From the NCBI RefSeq assembly GCF_963082655.1, contig NC_081555.1, positions 181,638,151 to 181,702,150 on the forward strand: 64,000 bases of DNA, written 5' to 3'. Made by a program: the position numbers and the translations under genes. This document shows, in pieces, positions 37,480 through 48,544 of the stretch. Numbering within the stretch: the first letter of the stretch is position 1; each line of letters starts with the position of its first letter. The notes beneath the pieces were generated by a model. It was not told the DNA's origin, ran no database searches, and saw only the letters and a program-made list of their open reading frames with translations. The stretch comes from Stomoxys calcitrans (lineage: Eukaryota; Arthropoda; Insecta; Diptera; Muscidae).

Positions 37480-38740
37480 TTAAGTTTCCTGTCCAAGATC
37501 ACACCTAAGTATTTTACCTGTCAGATATCGAAATTGTCTTATTGAGGAAACATGGTGCGTTAAATTGGCCCACCTTCGTCTTCCTCGTGAATAGGCATAT
37601 TTCAGTCTTCTCTGGGTTAACATTGAGACCTCTGGATCTAGCCCAGTCATATGCCATATGCAAGACCCTCGTTCGGATCCTTACCCCTTAGAAGTATTAT
37701 AACATCGTCTGCGTAGCAGGCGGGTTCAAATCCCTTCTCAGTCAGCATCCGTAATAGGTTATTTATAGTGGTCACCCATAGGAGTGGCGATAAAATGCCC
37801 CCCCTGTGGGGTGCCCTGTGCCACTTTCTCCCTTATATTTATGCCATGGGACACACAATTTATCCATCTGTTCCTTAGCATATGGTTTATCCAGTCTCTA
37901 AGGACCGGGTCCACCCTGTTCTACAGTTCTAAGGATTGGATCAGTGTGTCGCTCCACACATTGTTAAAACCCCCCTCGATGTCAGTGCATACCGCCAGTG
38001 TGTACGTTTTGGCATCGAAGGATTCTTCTATTTTATGCACAACCTCGTGCAGGGCAGTCTCCACCGACCTTCCCTTGACATAGGCATGCTGTTTGTATTT
38101 GAACAGTTCACTAGATGTCATACTCCTAATCATGGTGTCCACAATACTTTCCATGGTTTCGAGTAGAAACGATGTAAGGCTTATGGGTCTGTAGGCCTTT
38201 GGTGTCGCATAACTTGCCTAGCCGGGCTTGGGTATAAACACCACCCTTGCCTCTTGCCAGGATTTCGGAGTATATGAAATTCCTAGGCACGCAGTGAAAA
38301 TTTTGGCCAGACGAGGCGCAAGATAGTCTTTCTGTAGTAACGCCGGAAATATTCCATTAGGTCCGGGTGACTTAAATAGTTTGGTCAGGTCCGGGTGACT
38401 TAAATAGTTTGAAGCTCCTCAAGGATTCCTTCACCATAAATTCCGTTATTATAAACCTTCGATCAATGTCATTATTCCAAGATTCCGGTGTCTCCGTGAG
38501 TCCCGTCGTATCCTGTGGAAAATGTTTTTTCATCAAAAGCCTCAACGTTGTCTTTGCTCTCACTCCCATGTCGTCTACTAAAGTTTTAGTTTGGACATTG
38601 GTTTTTGAGAGAACCTTTTTTTGTCTTGGCGGTGTCATTAACATTATCGACCTGTTCGCAGAAAAGCTTCCAGGTGACACGTTTTGCTGCTCTGGTAATC
38701 TTATTCCTTGAGACGTGTGTAATACACATCCCAATAAACG
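37480..38740 (-). pseudogene. LINE reverse transcriptase domain, frame-disrupted
   Basis: RT palm blocks are readable in adjoining frames. 'QHAYVKGRSVETALHEVV' and 'CTDIEGGFNNVW' (37960-38110, motif A with its Asp) come first, then an intact YADD box at 37704-37715 (motif C, 'CYADDVIILLRG'), then 'FTRKTKVGQFNAPCFLNKTI' (37540-37600). Further 5' (38372-38734), 'FKLFKSPGPDQ' is the conserved KSPGPD block. Stops separate these pieces, so no active polymerase is encoded. Confidence 0.7.
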
Positions 38741-39081
38741 TCCGCCTTTTTACGACGTGCTTTGTTAAAAAGTCCGGGGACCCCTCTCCCAATATTGCAA
38801 ATCTCCCCGGTCATTCAGGGTTTATCTTTGGCTGATTTCCTTTCCCGAAGAGGACAACTGTCTTCGAAGAACCCCACCAGTGCAGTCGTAATCCTGTTGA
38901 CATTTTCATCGACATTTTCATCGATGTCTTCTATGCTTGGACAATCTAAATAATCTTGCCCAATTCTTCTTCTGAGAAGCCTTCCGAATTTTGTCCAGTT
39001 GGTTTTCAACTTATTCTGGAAGCTTATCGGATTCGGCGCTGGCCGTGCTAATCTAGCGATGGTCAGAGAAAGAGAGTTCCT

Positions 39082-39672
39082 TCAATTCTGAACCTCAGCG
39101 ATCAGATTTTCTGAACATATCGTCACATCTAATACCTCCTCCCTAATCCTATTAACAAAGGTAGCGGTGTTTCCAATATTAAGTGTTATTTGGTCGTTAG
39201 TATTAAAGAACTCTGCCAGGGCTTGGACCCGCTTATTAGTGTTGATACTACCCCACGAAATGTGGTGAGAGGTCGGAGTGCACTCTATTAGTACCTCGTT
39301 TCCTATCTGTCTTGCTTTCCCCACCAGCCGTTGCAGCTCCAAGGTGGGTGGCGGTGTCGGAGATTCGAAAGGCAGATAAAGTGTTGACAGGTATGCTCCA
39401 CCGTTCTCACCACTATTGCATCCGACGTTGACAACTCTGGGGGAAAATATATAAATCAAATTTTTATGACAAATAACGCAGGTCCTCGGCCGAGTACCAG
39501 TGTAAGCATAGCATAATTGGTAGTTCATATGGTTCAGTCCAGAAACTTTGTTCCGGGTCGTCCATGGCTCCTGAATTAAGGCAATATGAATCTTGTCCTT
39601 GCTGATTTTCTCCATCGGAGCGTGTGTAGCAGTCTCGTTCCGATAGAGGTTTATTTGGATTACCTCAATCAT
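39082..39672 (-). pseudogene. LINE apurinic-type endonuclease domain
   Basis: A 196-residue open frame from ATG 39672. It begins 'MIEVIQINLYRNETATHAPM', followed by 'KIHIALIQEPW' with the QEP glutamate of APE-type endonucleases, and the downstream 'NGGAYLSTLYLPFE' and 'TFVNRIREEVLDVTIC' blocks (the last near the usual S/T-x-LD-T/V motif). It nicks target DNA to prime reverse transcription. The usual 'DxNAHH' block reads 'CTPTSHHISWGS', so a catalytic-site residue appears altered. It is open, but its RT continuation is broken, hence pseudogene. Confidence 0.65.
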
Positions 39673-39689
39673 TGGTCCTCCAGTAAATG

Positions 39690-40010
39690 GGCATCTTGGG
39701 AGTAGGTGATGATCTCATCGTCTGCTCCCTGTTCTTTAGACTGCATTGACTTTCCTGTCACTACACTGCCTGATGTCATTGTTTTAGGTTCTTTGCCTAG
39801 TCTAGTCTTCCATCTTTTTATCGTCGGGTCCCTGTTCGTTAAGCTTTATTGGGTTTCCATTTCCTGTACTACCTGGTGTTTCAATACTAGAATCTTTGCC
39901 TATCTTAGCCTTACAAATCTTAAGTAAATGGGCTTCTTGGGAGTAGGTGATGGTACCATCATCGGCTCCCTGTTCGTTGGATTGCATTGAGACTCATGTC
40001 GCTGCGCTGC
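39690..40010 (-). repeat. Tandem duplication in LINE 5' region
   Basis: Two near-identical units on the minus strand encode 'NEQGADDGTITYSQEAHLL' (about 39987-39925) and 'KEQGADDEIITYSQDAHLL' (about 39745-39687), spaced about 240 bp. Between them lies a related 'NEQGPDDKK' segment. The block precedes the endonuclease ATG, so it is the end of ORF1 or a repeated untranslated leader. Confidence 0.55.
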
Positions 40011-40749
40011 CTAATGTTTCAATGTTAGGATCTTTATAATATAATAATTTTGGGCAATCAATAGTAAAATAAATTTAATTTTTTTTCTACTATTAATCTC
40101 GCACTATAGCGATTTCTTAGGATTAATTCTATTCTACTTTTCCTTTGGGGCTTAATACAATAGAAATAGTCTTTGCATTCATTTTACTTGTATGCTAATA
40201 TTATTTAGCTTATCTGGACCAGCTTTACAGCATTGTTCTCAAGGACTCATTAAATGAAACAAGCACACACACACACATAAACATTAACAAAGATTCGTTT
40301 CGCAAAGTGTTTGTGAAGAAATTCCAATAAGGATTTGGCAGCATACGTTTGGTTCGTGTCGATTTACGTTTTCATTTAAACGTGGTCTAGCAGCCAACGT
40401 ACCATAGAACCAGCCAACCAACCAACCAGCCTTCAATGTATATATTTTATATTTTCCATATGTAAATGGAGCGCAGAGGAACATGTTTTTATCTAAATAC
40501 GTGTGATTATATCAATAAACACTTTGAGTGTTTTTATATGCTCCCTTGTGCTGTGCTCCAGCCAGCGGCTGGAATTGTCGACGACGATTGGGCCACAGAA
40601 GCGAAAACACGAATAAAATGTTTTTGGGATGAATATTTTTCGGCTGATTTTTCTTTATATGAGCAAATCGCAAAATAAACGGAAATCGTTGATGATTGGA
40701 AAAGCAGCATTTGACCAGATTCAACAATTTGTATCGCTTGCATAATCAA
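40011..40749. other. Intergenic DNA, nothing recognised
   Basis: A short (CA)n run lies near 40264-40276. Overlapping 66-71 codon frames on both strands at 40466-40749 have no motif. Confidence 0.4.
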
Positions 40750-42545
40750 CTAACCGAACCGGGCCCGCTCCGCTTTCTTTAACTTTCTAATATCTTTTTA
40801 TGGTTTGGACACTTCGCCCAGAATGCGGCTATGGGGTTTGGGCCCAAATTTTTAGTGCCATATTCGTTTTCTGGTCTCCAAAACCTTTCATTTGATACCC
40901 ATATTGTGCCCATCGGACCACTTTCGGATATGGGTAACGTTTTCGGGGTAAGGGGAGGGTCTGCCTCCACCCGATATCTAAAAATTATATAGCCTTTGTT
41001 TGCTTCCAGACAAACGTACACAATCTATGAACATTTTAATAAAATCGCTTCAGCTAAGTATCATATAGTCATAATGGGTCTAATGGCGTTTTTGAGAGGT
41101 GGCGTGGCTCCCTATACTTCGATCTGATTTTGTATGCCTGATTCAAAATCTTCTCCCGAATACCTTTCATTCGAGCCCCATATTGAAATGAACGTCCAAT
41201 ATGTCTGTTTGGGGAAGTTTTGGGGTTGGGGCGTCCCGATGGGTACTTAGACCCAAATTTTAATACCATATTCGTATTCTACTCTGCAATAGCTTCAATT
41301 TGATACCTATAATGTCCCGACCGGTCCACTTTTGATTTTGGGTTGTGTTTTTGGCATAAGGGAGAGAGTCCGTCCCCCTTCCGATACCGAAAAATTATAT
41401 AGCCTATGTTTCCTTCCAGACTAACCTACACAATATGTGAAAATTTCGAGAAAATCGGTTCTGCCGTTTTCCAGTCTATATGGAACAAACAAACCATGTT
41501 CCATAAATCCGTGATTGGCTAATGTGCCCATTTTGGGCGTATTTGCGGCGGTAGGGGTGACCCCCTATACTTCGACACGAATTTGTATGCCAGATTCGTT
41601 ATCTACTCTCGTATACTTTTCATTCGATACCCATATTGTCCTTATAGGTCCACTTTTGATTTAGGGTGGTGTTTTTGGGGTAACGGTGGAGGGTCCGCCC
41701 CCATCCGTTATCAATAAATTATAAAGCCTATTCCTGCTTTCTGATCATATTCGTAATCTACTCCCGAATATCTTTCATATGAGTACCATATTGTCATGGT
41801 CGTCAAATAAACCTATGTTAAGGGGTTTTGGGGCTGGGGGGGCCCTCCAGGTACTTGGACCCAACTTTTATTATGAAATTCGTGCTCTACACTCTACACT
41901 ACTACCTTTCATATGAATCCCATATTGTCTCGATCGGTCCATGTCGTATCATGATTTCTCAAAAATGGTTGTTTATTATTTCGTATTGGTTGAATTGTTT
42001 CGAAATCGCTCCAATTTTGTATTTTAGGCAAATAGCTTTGGAAACATAAAACCTGCAGAAGAAAAGCACTGAAATCGGCAATAACAACAGCTGTAAAAGT
42101 AGCAACACAAGTGTCCGAATGTGCCGAGAGATACAAACTCGGGAGAAGGATAATTTTGTTAAAAACAAAATTTGCATTTTTAACGCACTTTTTATAGATT
42201 TTTTTTTAACAATAAAAGAATTGTATGAAATCGTATTGCTATTGAAGAGTAATAACGGGCTCGGTGCGCTTTCCTACACCCTTAAGTTGGGCCCAAGCAA
42301 TAATATCAGATTCGTACACTTCTCCGAAAGACCTTCCAGTTGAATAAAGTCTAATCAGCATACATTACCATTTGGGGCAGTGTTTTTGTGGTGGGGGCCA
42401 ACTTTCTATATCAGATTCGTGATCTACTCGTATATACGTTAAACTTGACACCGATATTGTCCTGATTGTTTAAGGTGTCGATTTGGATGTTTTTGTGGGT
42501 GGGGCGTTCCCCCTTGACTTTGTACCAGTCACCTGTTTTTGAGTT
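40750..42545 (-). mobile_element. Mosaic of second-subfamily Helitron fragments
   Basis: It begins with a Helitron 3' end in reverse ('TAACCGAACCGGGCCCGCTC'). Inside are two reversed 5'-end passages ('AAAATCGGTTCTGCCGTTTT' near 41455 and a weaker one near 41040) and module phrases such as 'CCTTTCATTCGAGCCCCATA'. Several truncated copies appear to be joined in the same direction. No coding sequence. Confidence 0.5.
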
Positions 42546-42836
42546 ATATTAAAGGCGTAAACAGTGTGTGGAGTTTTCTATACACACCACCGAAGAACAG
42601 CAGAATATTAATTTAGTTATTGTGTTTGTAAAAATCAAATAAAATCAAAAAATACAGCCAAACCAATTACTTTTTTGTTTAATGCTCTTCCAGTTATCAC
42701 ATCTTGATAATAATTACTAAAACTCAAATTCAGAAAACGCAAAAAATAGTTCAAGCAAATTGGTACTTGCACTCAGTTTCGCACTCTTTCATTAATTTTA
42801 GAAAATGGTTTATATTATATACTTTACTAGCTGAAC
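42546..42836. other. Intergenic DNA, nothing recognised
   Basis: AT-rich spacer between Helitron fragments. Confidence 0.35.
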
Positions 42837-43005
42837 CGGGCCCGCTCCGCTGCGCCTCCTTTAACTCTCTAATATCTTTTTAAGGTGGGGACACTTCGTC
42901 CTGAATGCGGATATCGAATTTAGGGGGTGCTTTAGGGCGTACCCCAAAACACTTAGCTCCAAAATTTGATATCAAATTCTTTTTCTACTCTCAAATACCG
43001 CTGGG
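42837..43005 (-). mobile_element. Helitron 3'-end fragment
   Basis: A|CTAG-CTGAACCGGGCCCGCTCC at 42837 is the reversed 3' end, followed by about 150 bp of module. It is truncated at about 43005 where Helentron text begins. Confidence 0.65.
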
Positions 43006-43610
43006 GCGCTGGGAACTTTGTGTTATGGCTTTCAACATCCGTGTTCAGTATGATCCGAATCGCTTTATAAACCGATATAGTCCCCATATAAACCGTTCCC
43101 CCGATTTGACTTCTTGATCCCCTAGAAGCCTCAATTTTCATCCGATTTCGTTTGAATTTGGGAAAAGGCTTGTGTTATGACTTTCAACATCCATACCATG
43201 TATGATCTGAATGGGTCTTTAAACAGATATAGCTTTCGTATAAACTAATATCCGGATTTGACTCTTTAGCCTTTAGGAGACTTCATGTTCATCCCATTTG
43301 GCTGAAATTTGGAGCATAGACTTGAGTTATGACTTCCAACATCGATGATGATCCGAGCCGGTCTATAAACAGATATAGCCCCCATAAAAACTGATCCCTC
43401 GAATCGACTTCTTCAGCCCTTAGAAGCCTACATTTTCACCTGATTTGGCTGAAATCTGGCCCAAACCCCTATCTTATGACTTATAGCACCAGTGCCAAGT
43501 TTCATCAGAATCGGTCAATATGGTGACATATGCCCACCTAAGTACCGATAACTTGATTTGACTTCTTGAAACCAAAATAATTCAAATACGAACTCAGTTA
43601 CCAAGGGTAA
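43006..43610 (+). mobile_element. Type A Helentron relic
   Basis: Plus-oriented modules 'TTATGGCTTTCAACATCCGT', 'ACCGATATAGTCCCCATATA' and 'TCATCCGATTTCGTTTGAAT', repeated about every 150 bp. Both ends are missing. Confidence 0.55.
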
Positions 43611-43639
43611 ATTTTTAGTGCTCAAAAGGATTTGCAATG

Positions 43640-44752
43640 CTCAAAAGGAAGAAAGAGATTAGTTTACCGATTGACACAGAATCACTTTCTGATTCGATTT
43701 AGTTTTGTCTGTCCGTCTGTCTGTCTGTCTATCTGTCTGTCTGTCTATTTGTCTGTCTGCCTGTATGTCTGTCTGTCTGTCTGTCTGTCTATCTGTCCGT
43801 CTGTTTGTCCATGTGGTTGTCCATCTGTTTGTCTGTCTGTCCGTCCGTCTGTCTGTCCGTCCGTCTGTCTGTCCGTCTGTCTGTCTTTTCGACTTTCTGT
43901 CCGTCTGTCTGTCCGTCAGTCTGTCCGTCTGTCTGTCCGTCTGTCTGTCCGTCTGTCTGTCCGTCTGTCTGTCCGTCTGTCTGTCCGTCTGTCTGTCCGT
44001 CTGTCTGTCCGTCTGTCTGTCCGTCTGTCTGTCTGTCTGTCCGCCTGTCTGTCTGTCCGTCTGTCTGTCCGTCTGTCTGTCTGTTTGTCCGACTGTCTGT
44101 CCGCCTATCTTTCTTTATGTCTGTCCGTCTGTCGGTCTGTCTGTCTATCTGTCGGTCCGTATGTCTGTCTGTCCATCTGTCTGTCTGTCCGTCTGGCCAT
44201 GTTAATTTGTGTACAGGTACAGGTCGCAATTTTTATCCGATCGTCTTAAAAAAATAGGTTCAGATTTGCATATAGCTCCCATATATGTATATGTTCGTCC
44301 GATTTGGAATATTATTGCAATAATGTGATTATTTGTAAACCGATTTTATTGAAATTTGGCAGGAAGGATTTTCCCTTGACTCTAGACATTACTGGTGAAA
44401 TTTATAGAAAACCGCAGCCACTGCAAGCGCGGATTGACTGATCTTCCCAAAATTGTATACAACGCTTTTTTCCACAACTACCACAATACCTAAGAAGTTT
44501 GCTTAAAATCGGTTCAGATTTAGATATAGCTCCATGTAGCCATGTCTAAGTTCGTTAGATTTTGGGTAATTTGCAATAATGTTGTCTTTTGTCAACCGTA
44601 GTTATTACAGTTTGAACATATTTGAAAACGTCCGCCGAGGTCCATCAAAATTAGTTCAGAATTATATATAGCTCCCACTTTGTATTTATAGGGAAGGTGT
44701 ACGGTATTATACAGTCAGCACCGCCCGAGTTTTGCCTTTCCTTACTGGTTGT
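43640..44752 (+). mobile_element. Type B Helentron with expanded microsatellite
   Basis: The leader 'ATCACTTTCTGATTCGATTT' matches 10970-11000. It is followed by a GTCTGTCC array, 'CATGTTAATTTGTGTACAGG', type B modules and the 3' end 'ACAGTCAGCACCGCCCGAGT' and 'CCTTTCCTTACTGGTT'. The 5' terminus proper is missing. Confidence 0.65.
43709..44199 (+). repeat. GTCTGTCC-type microsatellite array (about 490 bp)
   Basis: From 43910 to 44020 it is a nearly perfect 8-mer GTCTGTCC array. The flanks are more mixed. It lies at the same site in the element as the array at 11.0-11.7 kb. Overlapping open frames on both strands are artefacts. Confidence 0.9.
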
Positions 44753-44985
44753 GTTTTATTTTGTTTATCCCGCAATGTTATAGCTTGAATTTAGTACATT
44801 GAGTTGTGTAAGTCTTTTACACATTTTGTTGCCCGATTTCGATGATATTGAAACAGTGAGTTGTGTTAGACATCCGTACCGTACCATATTTCGATATATT
44901 TTCTATGTGTTTATTAAAAGTGCTTTTTTAACAGTATTTTGATGAAATGTGGTTAATATACAGAGGTTGTCAGAAAAGCTTACTT
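44753..44985 (+). repeat. Type A Helentron relic
   Basis: 'TACATTGAGTTGTGTAAGTC' and 'AACAGTGAGTTGTGTTAGAC' are degraded module text. No ends are visible. Confidence 0.4.
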
Positions 44986-45057
44986 ATTTGAATAAACCGA
45001 AGTGGGTGCATCTGTTATGGGAAGTCAGCAAGTTTCTCTCACCAGTCAGTTGCCATT

Positions 45058-45425
45058 ATGCTCTGGTCTAAGGAGCAGGTACCGTTCCCGTCGAAAGCTT
45101 ATTTTCTTACCATAGCTCACTTGTTGCTATAAAACGTGCCTTCCGCTTCAATGCTCTCCAGATTTGAGTGCGATTTCTTTTTATGGGTTTATTTGACATC
45201 CCTGGTTTATGTCGATCGATCACGTATCATAGCACACCTCAAAAACAACATTCGTGACGCTATTGGCAACATATGTATTAATATGTATCAAATATTGGGC
45301 ACGAATTTCAAAAATCAACTTGATCATGATCATCTGGACATTCCAAATCGATTTAGCCATATCTTATTATCTGTCTATCGAAAGCATGCATGCTATGCAG
45401 CAACTGAAGCCAGGAGCTGAAAAGT
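45058..45425 (+). pseudogene. Mariner-superfamily transposase with internal deletion
   Basis: The N-terminal part starts at ATG 45058 as 'MLWSKEQ' and continues in a shifted frame as 'SSLVAIKRAFRF', a typical helix-turn-helix start. It then jumps directly to a C-terminal part 'CDFFLWVYLTSLVYVDRSR' and 'HLKNNIRDAIGNICINM' (45166-45290). 'xDFFLWGxLK' holds the last acidic catalytic block in this superfamily. The region with the first two catalytic residues is gone. This family differs from the one at 8.2, 9.5 and 58.5 kb. Confidence 0.55.
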
Positions 45426-46607
45426 TTACTTTATGGGTTCAAATTTCAGTAGTTCGAGGTGTTACAAAATGAATGACAATGTCTTTTTTTTAACGAACCT
45501 TTTTCCAGCATCACCCTATACCATTGCGTTATGTACACTGATTTTATTAAGCGCTCATTGATGGCTATGTTTGAGTTTATGTAGATGAGTGTGTGTGTGT
45601 GTGGGCGAAAGTATGAAAGAAACGTTTTTTTATTCCTTCTGTTGTTAGGCCGTTGCCTCGCTATTATTGTAGCTGTTTTATTCAAACATTATGCATACAC
45701 TCATCTTAGATATTCACACTTGCAGACAATAGACGACTACTAAACACACACACACACACACACACACGCGTGCACGCATTTCCTAATACTAACACTTCTT
45801 GCAAGCACTGAAATCGTATAATGCGCCAGTGGAAAGAGTAGGCACATAAACAAACTCATTTTATTGTGATTGAATTTTGTTTGTTTGCCAAACATTCACA
45901 CACAGAGGCACATAGGCACACTCACGCATTCGCTCACTCATTCGCATTTACATAAAAACGAACACAAACAAATAGAAAGCCAACCGACCTATAATCGAAT
46001 GAGCATCCATCCGTGTATGAATGGGAATGCGAATCTCTTGGTAAGAGTGCGGCTTCGCATGAATTTAGCTTACAAAACAAACGGGAAAGAAATCTAAATT
46101 CCAGACCTGAAAAGCGTTCATTGTTGGCTGGGCATGGGTATGGGTTAGAAATTCTTCACCTGCCTCAACAAAAATACCATAAATATTCCTTCACACCCTC
46201 TCAGCCACACATATAGGGCCATTAATAGAACACACGAAGCCATTTGCTTAGCTACGAATGCACAAAGCCTATAACTACAATTATAATTGGCAATGGCAAT
46301 GCAAGTGATTCCGATCCCTACATAAGGTCATCAGTTTCAATGGAATGTGATACTGGCATGTCCATAGGTGGGCATAGTTATTCAAACCATTGTTTGTGTA
46401 TGTATACACATACACAAACTGTGTTCACTTTCAATAATAATGGCTATGTTACGATTAGTGAGTGGTGTGTGGGCGATCTGGTCTATGTACCACATAGCGT
46501 ATGATTTACAAAGTGGATAAAATCAAAAAGTATACGCCATGATGGCCAATATTGGGTGCGAATGGAGGTGTGAAAACATGAAATGTGTAATTGGTATCAA
46601 GAATTAA
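45426..46607. other. Single-copy-like intergenic DNA
   Basis: (CA)n runs lie at about 45743-45768 and a (TG)n run at about 45591-45602. No frame with a motif. This is the 5' flank of the MARCH-type gene. Confidence 0.4.
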
Positions 46608-46670
46608 AGAATAACAAGTGAAAAGGCCTTATGTTCGGCCGGCCCTAACTTTGGATACCCACACCTACGA
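46608..46670 (-). mobile_element. Type A Helentron 3'-end fragment
   Basis: 'AACAAGTGAAAAGGCCTTAT' then 'GTTCGGCCGGCCCTAACTTT' and 'GGATACCCACACC' is a solo reversed 3' end, about 240 bp upstream of the MARCH-type start codon. Confidence 0.6.
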
Positions 46671-46900
46671 TGATATGTATCCGCACCGGAAAATACACCA
46701 TTTGGGCCACAATCTCTTTTTATGAGGTTTATGCACTTTGTATAAACATTTTTTAATTAGCAAGATTGTCTAAATTTTCAATCAGAAATATTTGAAATTC
46801 TCAAAATGTAGAAAAAGAAAAAGTCTGTGAAATTTGAAAATAGTTTGTTTGGATTGTTACAAAAATATACAAAATTACCAGTTCCCCCTTCTAGCCCACA

Positions 46901-47705
46901 ATGAACAGCAATACCGCTATACAAAATTCCTCTGAGGTTAATGACAATCAAGGTAGTCAACCAAGCCAGGCAATTGGCCTAATTCCGGTGCCAGCAATTG
47001 AGTCAGCTCAACCCATTGAATCACTGGATTCGTTCGACGCCTTCGGTAGTTCATGCAGAATATGCCGCTGGAATCGTAGCAATATGGAGATTTTACAAAG
47101 TCCATGTCTATGCAAGGGAACTGTGGTAAGGTGTAATCTGAATGTGTCGCTATATCAGCACTTCTGTTTGTTTCTTCTTTGCAGGGTTACATACATCTTC
47201 AATGTCTTAAGAGGTGGATCATGCAACGCCGAAGCACATATTGTGAGATATGTAATACTCCCTTTAGCTTGCCCGTTGAGAAGCATAGTTTCTGTCAAAC
47301 GATGAAGAAGTTTATCATCCAATGCGCCGCACCAAGTTTCAAGCAGCTTCTAATGGGCGCATCTTTAGTACCGCTGAGCAATGTCATTTTCCATCAGATG
47401 CTCCAATGCCTGGAAGATATTAATCCCAATTCCCATGAACATTTAATAGCATCTGAAGTTTTGATCTCATCCTGTTCCCTATTGACCTCAAGTAAGCAAT
47501 ATATAGATTCAAATGACTTTGTTTTGCATAAAATTTTGTCATATTTTTAGGTGTTCTTTTCTTTCGATTCTTTGAATATATGATGTCTCGCATTCTCTTG
47601 ATACGCACCATTGTTGGTCATTGGTGGACATTCGGCGACGCGGTTGACTTTCCGCTTGTTCAGTGGGACAGCGGTATAGTTGAAGTGTTTTGGAATGCGA
47701 ATTGA
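46901..47705 (+). CDS. RING-CH (MARCH-type) E3 ubiquitin ligase, three exons
   Basis: Exons 46901-47125, 47185-47491 and 47551-47705 join to a 228-residue frame. Both introns are 59 bp, with GTAAG donors and TTGCAG or TTTTAG acceptors. Residues 52-98 form a complete RING-CH zinc-binding domain: C52-x2-C55, C69-x-C71, H79-x2-C82, C95-x2-C98, with the family's 'CxCKGxxxYIHxxCLKRW' spacing. Such domains recruit E2 enzymes and ubiquitinate mainly membrane proteins. The first 50 residues are Ser/Gln/Pro-rich and look disordered. Downstream are moderately hydrophobic stretches (about 125-140 and 165-190); two clear transmembrane helices, usual for the family, are not obvious, and the protein is short. 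The start is the first ATG of the open frame with a 'CACAATGA' context. ATTAAA signals follow at 47730 and 47797. The joined frame has no stop, so I take it as functional. No orthologue is named. Confidence 0.85.
47126..47184 (+). other. Intron 1 of MARCH-type gene
   Basis: GTAAGG...TTTGCAG, 59 bp, phase 0. It splits the RING-CH domain between C71 and H79. Without removal the frame would run into a different C-terminus lacking the histidine and last cysteines. Confidence 0.8.
47492..47550 (+). other. Intron 2 of MARCH-type gene
   Basis: GTAAGC...TTTTTAG, 59 bp, phase 1 (splits a Ser codon). If retained, translation ends at TAG 47548-47550, giving a shorter C-terminus. Confidence 0.75.
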
Positions 47706-48544
47706 TAAATCACTTTACCAGCCAATTATATTAAATAGCTAATAAGAAATGATTATTTTCCACACCGAACAAATTTTATGGGCGCAATAATTTTTCATTA
47801 AAAAAAATCGTTTTCTTCTGACAAAAGTAGCAAAAAGTGAGTTGGCGTTGTTTTGGATTGACATTCTTTTTTATAATTAATCAACACCAGGGTATGTCCC
47901 TACATACATCCATTGCGTTGGCGAATGTATAATCAGGAGTCGGAGGGGGGAAAGAGGGAGTACTCTTTATTCACATTTGCTTGAAATTTCCGAAGGTTGC
48001 AAGTAGTGGCAAAGATATTTGCTCGAAGTTGATTTCACATTCGAAATGTTCGGGCAAACAACCGTTCGGTCAAATAGGATGCGGTCAATTGGCCAAACGA
48101 TCACATACTGGTGTGCGTTCCTTGAAAATCTTGTGTCTCCGGTGAACCTTCTTATTTCAGGGATTAGAAGACATATCTCTGCGAAGCAAGCACAATGAAA
48201 GTATCGACGGTGCTCATTTGAAATAACAGAGTTGGATACCATGGCCGATCAACACCATCGATCTCCTCTGAATCCGGTCAAGTAGCCCCAAGGAGGACTT
48301 CGGAGCCCCGCCCATATATGGCAGATATATTCGATCTTAGACCTAATGTTGCATAAATATTGAAGAGATCAGAGGAAGTAAACTATTGTACTTTTTGTAC
48401 CGATTAAAAAAGCCCAAGCATCTGAATGCTGCTTTCGAAAATTCGAATATATGTTTTGACCAATGGACATCACATTGTATCCTCGTTCCCAGAACATCAA
48501 GAGCGAGAAGATAATTTGGACAATAAACAAGTCAATGTTCAATT
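47706..48544. other. 3' flank of MARCH-type gene, intergenic
   Basis: Contains possible polyadenylation signals near the start and no recognised repeat or gene. Confidence 0.4.

Larger units (their letters stand above)
36027..40010 (-). mobile_element. Long LINE copy with endonuclease, RT and RNase H
   Basis: Minus strand, 5' to 3': duplicated 5'/ORF1-end region (about 40010-39690), endonuclease frame (39672-39082), reverse transcriptase (about 38740-37480), RNase H (about 37000-36618), a decayed C-terminal Cys/His region (about 36400-36300) and a tail of AACCT repeats (36043-36027). Stops and frameshifts break it in many places, especially downstream of YADD. The domain order fits the I/LOA group of non-LTR retrotransposons; the clade cannot be fixed by eye. 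It is the longest LINE copy in the window. Confidence 0.75.
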
